In this document: in pieces, positions 12,127-23,118 of the stretch
Layout: every line of letters begins with the position of its first letter
Position numbering within the stretch: position 1 is the first letter of the stretch
From: Stenogyne calaminthoides
Taxonomy: Eukaryota > Streptophyta > Magnoliopsida > Lamiales > Lamiaceae
Direction of reading: 5' to 3'
NCBI GenBank assembly: GCA_037126765.1
Contig: JBBCBC010000024.1
Coordinates: 13,799,554 to 13,863,553 of the forward strand
Length of the DNA: 64,000 bases
Position numbers and translations under genes: made by a program
The notes under the pieces: model-generated
What the model was told of the DNA's origin: nothing
The model's database searches: none
The model's input: only the letters and a program-made list of their open reading frames with translations

Positions 12127-13602
12127 GATGATACTGAAAATAAATGCGCATTTTGTATCAATATCCGGATCAACACAAAATTAATTCACATAATTCGATC
12201 ACATGATTCATATTAAAATCTCAAAAAAATATGAACATGCATCAGCCTACATCTCAAAACAGATTTAAATGAGCCTCGTGGGAGGGTCATCATTTAAATC
12301 ACATTTAAGCAGGTTACAAACAAGAACAGTTACAAACCTTTAATTTCAAAGAAAATTAATAGTCGGCTCCCACTTGACCAATATAAAATTGACAGGGACT
12401 TCGGTGAAGTATATGAATATCAATTTTATACCTAAGTAATAACCATGATTAAATACAGAATTACTACTTCATTTTGATCGAGCCTCATGGGAGGATAATC
12501 ATCGCCACTGATAATAATTCACAATCATCCTTTTGAGAATTTATTCATGTGAAAGCTATCTTTTGACCGTCCTATAGGGGAATTTATCCAAAAGATTTCA
12601 CAAGTAAATAAATCATGGAGGTTAAAATTAATTTGATTCGTAACCAAATTAATTATCAAAAACATACTTAGTAATTTTTTAAGTTTGAGATTTTTTTCGT
12701 TGGGCAATTCTCATGCAAACACATTTAAATAAATTAAATAAAGCACAAGAAAATACGGCAACAATAAATCAAGCAAAACAGAAAATAAACACATTGGGCA
12801 CAAATTATCCAACTGTCATGGTTTGATTTTCCTCGACTTGATCTTGAAGAAACGCCGTCTAGAATTTCTCCCACTCATTCGTTTCGAATTTTTTTTTGTC
12901 TCAGAACGCCACGCCAAGCAGCTCGCAGCCGGGATGCACACCTGCATCTGGCCGGCCGCTTGGCCGAGCGATCGCGCCCGTGCGCCTAGGCACAGAGCGC
13001 ATCGCCCGCACATGGCCTCGGCAGCTTCGGCAGCTTCTGTAGGCGACGGGTAAGCAATGCCCACATGCGCGCTGCCAGTCGCCAGCACATGCCGTGTCTG
13101 CCCAGCGTGCACTTGTGTGCGCGCCCATGCGCATCGCCCTCGTCGCGTCTGCGCACGTACTTGGGCCGATCCCGCCTAGCATCCTGTGCTAGGCCCGCTC
13201 GACTGGCGATGTCCACGTCGCGCGCGTGCCTCCCTTGGCACGTTTTGCGTGATGTACGTCGCCCACGTACGGTTCCGGATCCATTTTAACTCCTCGTCTC
13301 CGTCTTCATCTTCGATTAGGTTACAATTTATTTAACGAAAAATAAATACACCTTAAATCTAGACTAGTCTATTACATTGAATAAATCAAAAAGCCTAATC
13401 TACACGTGGATTTTCTCACGAGAAAAATAAATCCGAACGAGTCAAATTAAAAACATTCATTTATACGCATGAAAATTACACACATTAAATACCATGACAA
13501 TTGGATACCTGCAAAACAGATCTAGCAATTCTACTATTCAATTTCAATTTAATGTTCAACAATAATTTAAATAACAATTTAAAAGTCAGAGCTCGAAACC
13601 AG
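12127..13602 (-). other. TE3 leader (5' untranslated region) with GC-rich island
   Basis: About 1.48 kb between PBS and gag start. Bases 12900-13290 are GC-rich and contain chance ORFs on both strands; the flanks are AT-rich. I see no conserved protein in it. It shares its PBS-proximal part with the TE1 leader. Confidence 0.7.
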
Positions 13603-13616
13603 AGCTCTGATACCAG
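13603..13616 (-). promoter_or_regulatory. TE3 primer-binding site
   Basis: Minus strand CTGGTATCAGAGCT next to the 5' LTR, containing the initiator Met-tRNA complement TGGTATCAGAGC. Confidence 0.9.
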
Positions 13617-13617
13617 T

Positions 13618-15324
13618 TGTTGGGAAATTAGGGGTGCCCGGATCTATTGGTGATGATTTTAAATACATATTCAAATTAAATAATTAATTACTAACATGAA
13701 TTAATCCTAAATCAATTCAACATAATAATTAAACAACATGCATACACGTAATTCACGTAAATCCTAAACATGCTGAACTAGGAGTTACGAGATTACATAC
13801 CTCTTGTAGAGACAATCCTTGAGACGATGGATCAACCCAAAGTATCTTCCCAAATATGTCCCAAAGTCCACGAATGTAACCCGGTGGGAGGATTCGCACG
13901 AACGATTTTAACAAGAGAGAAAGCAAAAAAATATTATGCTACCACCTTTGTGGATTTCTAATATTTCCAACACATGGAATTGCACTTGAGAATGAAAAAT
14001 TCATCCCCCATATATAGGAATTGGGGGGGGGGTTGCGATTTTTAGTGCTAGGACAATAGGGAAGAAAATCTTTTCTTGGTCTCCAAGAAATCTTGAATAT
14101 ATCTCCTATATTCTTTTCTCCTTATTTAAATTTTCCATAAAAATCTCTTCTCCTTTTTATTCCTAAATTTTCAAAAATAACAAGGCATAAAGAATCAAGA
14201 TTTGACTTCTTGAATTTATGGTATAATTATGTATTCCTACAATAATTATCTCTTTCCAGAAAATATCTACAAGAAAATCAAGACAATTTTTTCTTCCTTT
14301 TTATCTATATATTTTCGAAAATATCAAGAAATATTAGGCAAAAATATTTTCTTCTCTCTTTCATTAATTGGACTTTATTTTGTGCTATTTTAGGGGCCTT
14401 TAGGAGAATTAAGATTGAACCTCCAATGGACTATGAAACTATAATATTGGGCCAAATATTATTCAAGTCCATTTATATTAATTTATTCCACTATAAAATT
14501 AATATTGAACTATCCATCTCAACCCATATTACGATTTCACTATAATACGGCTACCGGTCATTATTTCCCGCGTTTAGGATTATATTAGTCCATTAATTAA
14601 TCAAGCCACTGAACAAGCTTTATATTAATTAATATCTTTGTCCTTGGAGTAAAGACAGCTCAACATTATTATCAATACCAGAAATAAATTTCCACTTGCA
14701 AGATTTGGTATGATAAAGGTTCTGAGCCCACCAAGGGGACAAATCAAGCAAGACGTACTTGCACACGATTCTCCGTATTAAATGTCAGCAATCATCATGT
14801 AATTAATAATATTGCCCAAGATATAAGGTATCGAATCGCATTGACTCTCTTCCCTTCATAAGTCAAAGCAATAGTTATTAATTTCACACGATCCTATTTT
14901 AGGGACGGAGATTAAGAAACAACACACCACTGAGTTCTAATTCTTGTATATTCAGTACCGAAGAATTTGTCCTCCTGTAGGTCCTTATTCAGCGCACCTA
15001 AATGCGCTAGTGTAATCCCTTGGTCAAGACAAGCCAATCTGGGTCTTACACTTCAATCTTTCACCATGGTTTGTTCATTTCCATCCGGGTTGTGAATTTG
15101 TACTTAATTACGAGGTGCTGTTAATTTGATCTTCAGTGATCTGGTATCACCAAATTAACTACAACGTAATACGTACTGACTTATTGAACGGGTTTGCAAT
15201 AAACATATATAACATTCATTCATATTTAATGTAATAGTGATTAATAGTTTATTTTAGTAAATAAATAAGAAAATTCAGTTTGGTTATACAATGTAAAAGC
15301 ATACTTCTCAGCATAACCCGAACA
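13618..15324 (-). repeat. TE3 5' LTR (1707 bp)
   Basis: TGTTGGGAAATT at 13618 to CCCGAACA at 15324. It is colinear with the 3' LTR with scattered substitutions. A TATA-like CTATATATGG on the minus strand lies around 14009-14018. It drives element transcription. Confidence 0.9.
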
Positions 15325-15859
15325 TGGTTACACCAAGATCAAGGAGATAGTGGAGGAGAAGTTAAACGCTATCCAAGCCTAGTGGATAGGACAATGCAGT
15401 TGGTCCGAAAGTCTATAAATAGACTGCATTGGTCGACATTCAAGTTTCAAGGAAAAGTGAAATACCATTTGCTTTACTCCAAACTTAAGAGAGTAGCATC
15501 CAAGACACAACCGTGAGTGGAGTGTGAGGGTCGATGCTATGTCTATTTGTACTGGTCTAGTGTATTCCAACATTTTACACCAGTATTGATTTTATCTTAT
15601 TTGATCATGTTTTAGGTTGAATAAGACCACTAGTTACTTGATTAAATAGATTGAATTTTGGTGTGTGGTTTTTCACTACACCTTTTAGGATCTTGTAAGA
15701 GGTTCTTGTGTATCTCACAACTTGTTATAGTGATGTTTTTAACAATGAGGTTCGTATAGTCTGTATTACAGACTATACACAATTTTGAAATCCTTTGCAC
15801 TATATTTTTATACTTTCGCTGTCATATGTTGTTTTACATGTTGCACAACATTTTCAACA
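15325..15859 (+). repeat. TE2 3' LTR, right part (first five bases are TE3 TSD)
   Basis: Resumes the TE2 LTR after TE3; the first five bases TGGTT are the second TSD copy. A TATA box (TCTATAAATAG) lies at 15412-15422. The likely end is TTTTCAACA at 15859, giving an LTR of about 730 bp once TE3 is removed. The exact right edge is uncertain because TE5 is joined here without a visible TSD. Confidence 0.65.
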
Positions 15860-16268
15860 ACACTCTGAAAATACACGCACACACACTCTAACCAATATCC
15901 TCTAAGAATCTGTGCATCCATCATGAGATACCTAGTATCTCGTAGTAAGTGAGATCTTACTACACTCTCTAAGAGTATGATGCTGATCGCACATCAATCT
16001 CAATTGCATCATCAATATCCCATTCTTGATGATCCTTGATCGGGGCCATTCGAGAATCATTCTTAAGTCATCTGAGTTCTCACAACCTCAATGACAACAA
16101 TGACTCATGAGAACACTTGCATGAATAAATGCAAACAATCAAACATAATATTCAAACAAGTGTATTGCCATACATTAATATTAAATGAACTATAATATTA
16201 AATCAAATTGAATATCATCGAGTATTATGTCCTTACAATAGATTGTCTCTAGGACACCAACACTAACA
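15860..16268 (-). repeat. TE5 3' LTR fragment
   Basis: On the minus strand it starts TGTTAGTGTTGGTGTCC at 16268 and matches the first part of the complete TE11 LTR (52626 downward) and of the TE7 LTR (29467 upward), including a conserved GAGATACCTAGTATCTC palindrome at about 15925-15941. It is cut at about 15860 next to a short CA-rich run. Confidence 0.75.
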
Positions 16269-16280
16269 ATCTCCCACTTG
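16269..16280 (-). promoter_or_regulatory. TE5 polypurine tract
   Basis: Minus strand CAAGTGGGAGAT precedes the LTR start TGTTAGTG. Confidence 0.85.
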
Positions 16281-16311
16281 GACTAGAGTCAATCACCTAC
16301 ATGTCTAACCC

Positions 16312-18161
16312 CTAGACCATCAAATGTTTAGTGTGTACATGAACACTCAGTGTTTTGGTGAAAGGATCTGCCAAATTAAATATGTGGGAATACATTTTAA
16401 TTCTATTTATCCCATCGTTATGATCTCTTGGGTCAAATGATAAGTATAGGTACATGCTTGTTTTTGTTTGTTGATCTCGGTTCCTTTGCTCGAGCAACCG
16501 CACCATTGTTATCTAATACAATTTTATTAGACAACTGGCACTCGGAACTACCCCTAGTTCTCTTAAGAACTATAAAATCCAGACAACCTCCTTGAGGCTT
16601 CTGATACAACAATGTACTCAGCTTCGGTTGTTGAATCTGCGGTTGACTTGCTTGAAACTAGTCCAACTGACCGCCTCATCATTGAGAGTGAAACGTAACC
16701 TGACTGTGATTTGTAATCATCACAGTCGGATTGGAAACTTGCGTCAGCATAACTAGTCACTACTAGTTATGATTGTCCACCATAGACAAGGAAACATTCT
16801 TTAGTTCATCTAAGGTACTTTAGAATGGTCTTGACAGCAATCCAATGAGACTTACCCGAATTCTGTTGGTATCTACTAGTGATGCTGATAGCATAGACCA
16901 CTTTTGGCCTAGTGCAAGTCATGGCGTATATGATTGACCCAATTGCATATGCATATGGGACATCTTTCATGTGGTTGATATCAACTTCAACTGAAGGACA
17001 ATCCTTCTTTTTTAGCTTTATCCCATGATTTGTCGGTAGAGACTCTCTATTGCAAATCGCTTCAACACCTTATCTACGTAGGTGGACTGTGATAGCCTCA
17101 ACATCTTCTTGGATCTATCCCTGTGGATTTTGATCCTAAGATGTAGCACGCTTCACCAAGATCCTTCATCATGAAGGTCTTTGATAACTAATCTTTCACC
17201 GACTGCATAAGCGGGATATTGTTTTCCATAATCAATATGTCATCGACATACACAACTATGAAGACAATATTCTTCCAGCTGTGTTTACGTAAACACATGG
17301 ATCTTCCAAAAGATTTGACAGCCTCAGCAAAACGGATATTCTAACTCCTAGAAGCTTGCTTCAATCCATAAATGGATCGTTTAAGCTTACACACAAGATT
17401 AGATTTTGACTTAGATATGAAACCTTCCGATTGAGTCATAAATACTTCCTTGTCAATGTTGACATTGAGGAAAGTTGTTTTGACGTCCATCTGCATAATC
17501 TCATAATCGAGGTGTGCTGCTACAGCAAGTAAAATTTGAATGGACTTGATATTAGCAATGGGTGATAAAGTCTCGTCATAGTCAATGCCTTTGCCTTGAG
17601 TATAACCTTTCGCCACCAACCTAGCATTGTAGGTTTGTACTTTGCCGTTTGCATCAGTCTTACGCTTGAAGACCCATTTGCAACCTATGGGTCTAACCCC
17701 TTTTGGCAATTCAACCAAGTCCCAAACTTGATTGGTGTACATCGAGTCCATCTCGGATTTCATGGCTTCATGCCACTTCTCTGAGTCAACATTTAATGTT
17801 GCCTCAGTGTAAGTTCTGGGTTCGTCTTTATCCGGGATCTCCAAATCAACATGTTCCTCTACGAGGAAACCAAAATATCTAGTCGCCCGATTATGAATCC
17901 TAATAGACTTACGGAGCTGTGGTTGTGCAGGCTGTACATTCTCATCATGAAATTTTTTTGGGACATCGATTTCATCAATGTCCGGAGAGTCTTCAAGAGC
18001 TACACTTTCAGATGCCTCTTAGGCGTGAATTTAAACTATGTTGTTCTCATTTAGCCCACTAGGAGTTCGTTGCGAAGGCAATGCAACTCCAATTACACTC
18101 CCACTGGCTGAAAGAGGATCACTTAGTGATAAAATTCTACCATGAGAGTTGATGAATGCTC
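16312..18161 (-). pseudogene. TE5 reverse transcriptase and RNase H
   Basis: The frame 17844-17341 encodes the RT N-terminal half (WHEAMKSEMDS, GCKWVFKRK, GYTQGKGIDYDE, QMDVKTTFLN, SIYGLKQASRS). The active box YVDD is intact at 17239-17250 but in a shifted frame. RNase H pieces are at 16760-16563 (YADASFQSDCDD, STADSTTEAEY) and 16506-16312, ending in a NLADPFTKTL tail and a stop at 16312-16314. Bases 17845-18161 are the acidic Ser-rich linker before RT. Many stops; not functional. Confidence 0.78.
18157..18161. repeat. TE6 target-site duplication, left copy
   Basis: TGCTC, repeated at 19639-19643 across TE6. Confidence 0.88.
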
Positions 18162-19638
18162 TGTTGGGAAATTTATAGTTGTGATGGAAGTTCCAAAACA
18201 GGTTTAATAGGACCAGTCAGACCTGTTAGTTGACTGATGACTTAGAAATCAGATTAGGATGACCAGCTGAGATGTATAGACAACTGATGTAATAGATAGG
18301 TTACATATTGAGGGGGAACTCAATATGTATAGGGTAAGTCTTGAAGAAGATCAGAAAATCAGATAGTTAGATACTCAGGTAAGACATCAAGCAGAAGACT
18401 ATCTTTTTACAAGACCAGAAGACCTTACGAAAACCTACATCAGAAGAACACCAGAAGAGTTAGTAAGTTTTGCTAAGGTAACCTACATCAGAAGACTCAG
18501 TCAGGTAGACTGATCAGTCGGAACTGATCAGGCTAGTTCAATCAGGTAACACACAAGCATTTACTCAAGGCGTACAAGTCGATCAGACAAGAAGAATGTC
18601 AACCTAAGTTGGTGAATCAAACGCCGAATAAGTGTACTTGACAACCAATGAGAGAGAACACATACATACAGAATTGATGTTGCAGGACAAAGCGGTTCAG
18701 AGTCAAACGGCTATAAAGGACGATGAAGCATGCATTTGGCCATGCCGTCTCTGAGCACATCAAATCAGACCTGCATACCAACCTTAAATAGACCAAAATT
18801 TGAATTGCTCTCCAACGGCTAACTCGATTTCGTGCCTATATATATGGGATCATACCTTCAGAGTAAGGTTACGGAAATTATACACAAGCTCAAGCTACAA
18901 GCAAATTTCCTCAAGAACACCAAGATCAAGCAAATATTCTAAATGTTCATCCCATAAGTTCTTAGCAAGAATTTTTATCCTCTAACTTTAAGCTACTCGG
19001 AAACTAGGATAGAATTCCAATTGGAACAACACAAATCTTATCCATACCAAGTGTTAGGTTAAGTTTGTTTGACAAGATTTCAAACTAGGGTTCTTAATTT
19101 TGATTTCTGGGATTGGTTGAGTGAGAACTCTTGAAATATTTGTTGTAATGTGTTGGACTAACACATTAATCTAAGTATAGTTGGTTAGTTGGTGCCCCTG
19201 CTGATAGGGAAGAATGGATGTATGACAAGTTTTCCGAACCACTACAAATCTTGTGTGATTTATCTGTTTTACACTCTTACACACACCTGATATTTAAGTT
19301 ATCATGCATATTCTAAGAAAGGATCACTTCTGCATCAAGCAGATAGTCTGATCAGTTTGACACTTGTCATCTGATTTGTTTCAGAAAACCTTAGAATCTG
19401 ATTACAAAATTGGTTTTTCACATAGGTAAAACTTAGCTTCTGCACAATTAGTTAAACTGATAGACACCAAACTGGTCTGCTTACAAGCGATCAGTAGGTT
19501 GGATATCAGTCCATACTGATCATCTGCACTCTGATTAGTTTACTTGCAAAACACATCTGATCACATGAAAAGTTTCAGAAATCTGTTCACCCCTCCCCTT
19601 TAGACTTCTGCCTCACTAAAACCCGTTCGGGACCTACA
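18162..19638 (+). mobile_element. TE6: SIRE-like solo LTR (1477 bp)
   Basis: Starts TGTTGGGAAATT and ends TTCGGGACCTACA, with TGCTC on both sides. The last bases match the LTR edge of TE10 at 61118 (reverse orientation), so it is a relic of the TE10 family. A TATA region (CTATATATATGG) lies at 18836-18847. No internal region remains, which indicates LTR-LTR recombination. It sits in the linker between integrase and RT of TE5. Confidence 0.88.
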
Positions 19639-20924
19639 TGCTCCCACTGATTCTTTATCACGTTTCTTTAACAAATCATTAGTCTCTACGTTAATCTGTG
19701 GCTCTTGAATTTCTTCAAGTTCTATCATCTTATGACCTTGTTCCTTAGAGACATAGTCTTCCTCGAGGAACCTGGTCTGCCTAGAAACAATCATTGTTTG
19801 TTTCTCAGGTAGATAGATGTAATATCCTTTAGTTTCCTTAGAATATCCCACAAAGTAACCCTTTTCACCTTTGGATTCCAACTTGTCGGTAAGCATCTTT
19901 TCCACAATCACGGGGCAACCCCATGTTTGATATGTGTAAAAGTTGGTTTCTTATCACACCATAGTTCATATGGTGTATGCTCAACCGATTTAGATAGAAT
20001 CCTATTCAGAATGTAAATTGATGTTTGTAACGCGTATCCCAATAAGAATGTCGGAAGAGAGGAAAAGCTCATCATGGACCTCACCATGTCCAAAAAGGTT
20101 CTGTTTCTCCTCTTGGATACTCTGTTCATTTGCGGTGTTCCGGGAGGAGTCCACTGTAATTGGATTCCATGTAACTTTAGGTAGTCAGTGAATTCATGGA
20201 TAAGGTATTCACCTCTTTGATCCGATCGAAGAGTCTTGATACTCTTACCAAGTTGCTTCTCTACTTCAACTTTATACTCTTTGAATTTCTCAAAAGATTC
20301 AAATTTGTGTTTCATAAGATACACATACCCGTACCTTGAGAAATCATAAGTAAAAGTGATGAAGTAGCCGAAGTGATCCCTAGATAGAGTGAGCAATGGT
20401 CCACATACTTTACTGTGGATCAACTCTAGAACTTCTTTGGCATGCACCTCTTTCTCATAAAGGGTTTATCGATCATCTTGATCATGAGACAAGACTCGCA
20501 ATCTCCATAAGACTCAAAGTCAAATGGGGTTAAGTAGTCTATCTTTTTGAACCTTGCAATCCCTTTCTCGTTTACATGATCAAGTCTACAATGCCATAAG
20601 TAAGTCGAGTTTTCATGATTACTAAGTTTGAGTCTTTTAATTTGTATATTAAGAACATCATATCCACAATGCAACAAATATATGTTGCGAGTAATAGAAA
20701 GAACTAGATGACAATCATTAAGTTCTAATCTAAAACCAAAGGGTAAGTCTAACACATTAGTCTCCACACGTTCAGTAGCAACTCTTACCCCGTTTCCACG
20801 TGTAAGAAGACTTAACCCGCCCTAACTGCCGTAAGACACATAAGCCCCTTCACCTTCGTACAAATGTGAGATCCACATCCGGTATCTAATACCAAGCAGT
20901 TAGCGCTATTAGTGGACATGTTTT
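19639..20924 (-). pseudogene. TE5 protease, GAG-pre-integrase and integrase
   Basis: Protease remnant with VLDTGCGSH near 20870-20890; GAG-pre-integrase at 20767-20426 (WHCRLDHVN, CESC); integrase at 20447-19908; then the post-integrase segment at 19911-19600 (GYFVGYSKETKGYY, FLEEDY), whose last bases read into TE6. Two integrase catalytic positions are altered: the first Asp is Lys (HSKVCGP where TE7 has YNDVCGP), and the final Glu is Lys (NRVSKRRNRT). The middle Asp in RSDQRGEY remains. The frame changes between pre-integrase and integrase. Confidence 0.8.
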
Positions 20925-22160
20925 CGATTAATTGTGATGCAATTTTGATTCTGAATTTTTGGGTTAATTGGGTGTTAGGATTTCGAATTGGATTCGATTT
21001 GGTTAGGTGATGATGTAGGAGGACTGTTTTGCAAATTCGATTTGAGACAGGCCCTCCTGTGTAAATTTTAGAAATTGCACCTGAGCCCCTAGGATTAAAA
21101 TAAATAAAAATTAAATTTTGGAATTTTATTGGATATAATTCTGAGATTAAAATTTCGGTTGGACCGAGACGATTAATTGTATTAATCAATTTTTTAATAA
21201 TCATAAAATGAGTCTTTAATTAAATTTAAATTTTTTTTTTAAAAGAATTATTAAATCTCACTAAAAAATATTAGTTGGACTAATGACGGACTTAATTAAT
21301 TGGATTAATTAAAGGTCAAAATATTAATAATGAATTTAATTATTAAAACTTGATTTTAAAATTAGATTTTAAAATTATGGTTTAAATGATTAAACGGGTT
21401 ATTAATTCACACTTGGTTAACGTGTTTTATATTCTGTTAACGCCTTTTACGTCCGCATTATAATTGTTTGGATAGGCGGCGCTCAATACTTGTCGGACAG
21501 TATTATTGTTTGGGTAGACGGTGCCCATGTAAGTGTTAGTCCGTATATAAATCATGTTTGGGTAGGCGGCGCCAAATAATTGCTCAAATGTGACATAGAT
21601 TAACATGTTGGATCTCGATTAAGCAATTAATACCCCGCCTTTAAAACGTTCCTCACTAAAATATGATTTTCTCATTAATTTGATAAGACGTCTTCCATCA
21701 AAATTAAAAGTAAACCAGAGATTTTGTTGTAATGAGTACTTAAAGACCCTCGTCTTTTGCTCGGATCTACATCTAACGGGACTTTTATAGGGGCATTAAA
21801 TATCGCCGCTTGATGGTTGTAAACCAACTTAACTTTATTTCTCTAGCCCTCGCGGGGAACAAAGGGTAAGTGATATCAGTCGAACTAGGTTCAACAAACT
21901 AGGAATTGCAGTTTTGCAATTGGTTTGGAGACCTACCAGTTATGCTATTGTAATGATCAGCCCTAGCTGGGATTATGATAGTAGGAATGTGGATCCTAGT
22001 CCATTATAATTTATATTAGATATAAATTTCTATTCTTCCGATGAGGTCGTTGAATATGTGAAAATAATGGAGACAAAATAAACACAAAAGAAAGGTCATA
22101 CTTATTTTGATTGCTGAATATTTATCATAGGAATTATGTGTTTTAATTCCCGTTTTATTT
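20925..22160 (+). other. TE7 partial leader, non-coding
   Basis: AT-rich region matching the TE11 leader (minus strand, 50300-49664 and 35187-34747). Shared words include GGAGGACTGTTTTGCAAAT and repeated GGCGGCGC/GGCGCCAA motifs within tandem-like units around 21470-21570. No supported ORF. Confidence 0.7.
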
Positions 22161-23118
22161 TATTTCTCTTGGTTAGTTGAAATGTATAACTGTTATTGAA
22201 ATGTGTTTTGGAAACAAGCTAAATTGGCTAGGCCAAATTTTCTAGACTGGAACCGAAACATGTGTTTGGTGCTAAGGCAAGAAAAGATTGAGTACATGTT
22301 GGACACGTATATCCCGGTTACCCTTACAGCTGGTTCTCTGAGGCAGCCACGTTTGACGTAGCAGCTTAGAAGAAGCATCAAGAGGATGCTTCCCAGGCTC
22401 AATGTGTGATGTTGCTCGGCATGACTCCCGATATACATAGGCAACTTGAGAAAATGGATCTCTTATAGATGCTCCAGCATCTAAAGGATCTCTTTGATTC
22501 TGAATCTCATTCTGAAATTTATGATATGATGAGAAAGCTGTTTAGATGACGGTTAGCTAAAGAAGGAAAAATTTCATCTCATGTGCTAATGATGATAGGC
22601 ATAATTGAGAAACTTGGTAATTTAGGCATTGAGCTAAAAGACCAACGTTTTCATCTATGCTATCCTCCAGTTGCTCCCGGATTCATATTTTAGCTTCATT
22701 GTGAACTACAATATGAATAAGACGGATGCGACCGTGCCTGAACTTCACAAGGTGCTCAAGACTTTTGAGTTCACTATCACTAAGATGGTGTTCAAAAGAA
22801 GGAGCGGGTAAACAAGGATGTATACCTCTATTGTATGTAGAAAAGGGCACCGGAAGAAGGACTGTAAGGTTTTGGTTGCTGAAAAGAAGACACTTGGTGC
22901 TTCTAGCACTAGAACATGTATGTTTGTTATTAAGATAAACATGTCCACTAATAGCGCTAACTGCATGGTATTGGATACCAGATGTGGCTCTCACATTTGC
23001 ACTAATGTGAAAGAGCTCATGTGTCACAGTATAGTTAGGGCGGGTGAAGTCATCTTACACGTGGAAACGGAGCAAGAGTTGCTGACTGAACGTGTGGGGA
23101 CTTATGTGTTAGACTTAC
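22161..23118 (+). pseudogene. TE7 Gag and protease remnant
   Basis: Homology to the TE11 Gag is clear at the DNA level but scattered over all three frames, with many stops between 22200 and 22800. The zinc knuckle is partly visible (KGHRKKDC near 22850). The protease follows in the frame 22818-23118 (CMVLDTRCGSH, so the usual DTG is DTR here). The frame ends where TE8 is inserted. Confidence 0.72.
23114..23118. repeat. TE8 target-site duplication, left copy
   Basis: CTTAC, repeated at 24809-24813. Confidence 0.88.

Larger units (their letters stand above)
5088..15324 (-). mobile_element. TE3: structurally complete Ty1/copia element
   Basis: Minus-strand element of 10,237 bp including the nested TE4. 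It has two LTRs (13618-15324 and 5088-6788), PBS at 13603-13616, gag-pol from 12126 down to 6901, PPT at 6789-6802 and a perfect TSD (TGGTT). It lies inside the LTR of TE2. The coding order Gag, PR, IN, RT, RNaseH identifies it as copia rather than gypsy. Multiple stops and frameshifts, a YVDN in place of YVDD in RT, and the TE4 insertion make it non-autonomous. The long LTRs and long leader would fit an Angela/Tork-type lineage, but I did not establish that. Confidence 0.92.
2319..15859 (+). mobile_element. TE2: 3' part of an SIRE-like copia element, split by TE3
   Basis: Plus-strand remnant made of a 3' ORF (2319-4515), a polypurine tract (4874-4887) and an LTR interrupted at 5087/15325 by the complete element TE3. 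Its gag and pol are absent; the left side is cut at TE1. A sense ORF between pol and the 3' LTR is typical of SIRE/Maximus-lineage copia elements, and two other elements here (TE10, TE12) have the same layout. Confidence 0.75.
15860..20924 (-). mobile_element. TE5: truncated minus-strand copia element
   Basis: From right to left on the minus strand: protease, GAG-pre-integrase, integrase, RT, RNase H, PPT (16269-16280) and the first 400 bases of a 3' LTR (16268 down to about 15860). Gag, leader and 5' LTR are missing. It ends abruptly at about 20924, where it meets the same-family TE7 in the opposite orientation. It carries the solo LTR TE6. It belongs to the same family as TE7, TE11 and TE15. 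Confidence 0.82.

Noticed and set aside
12816..13289. Several overlapping ORFs of 60-98 codons on both strands
   Set aside because: They arise from low stop-codon density in a GC-rich leader block; no frame resembles a protein family.
15874..15887. CA microsatellite as an insertion boundary
   Set aside because: Too short and imperfect; the surrounding bases still resemble the family LTR.
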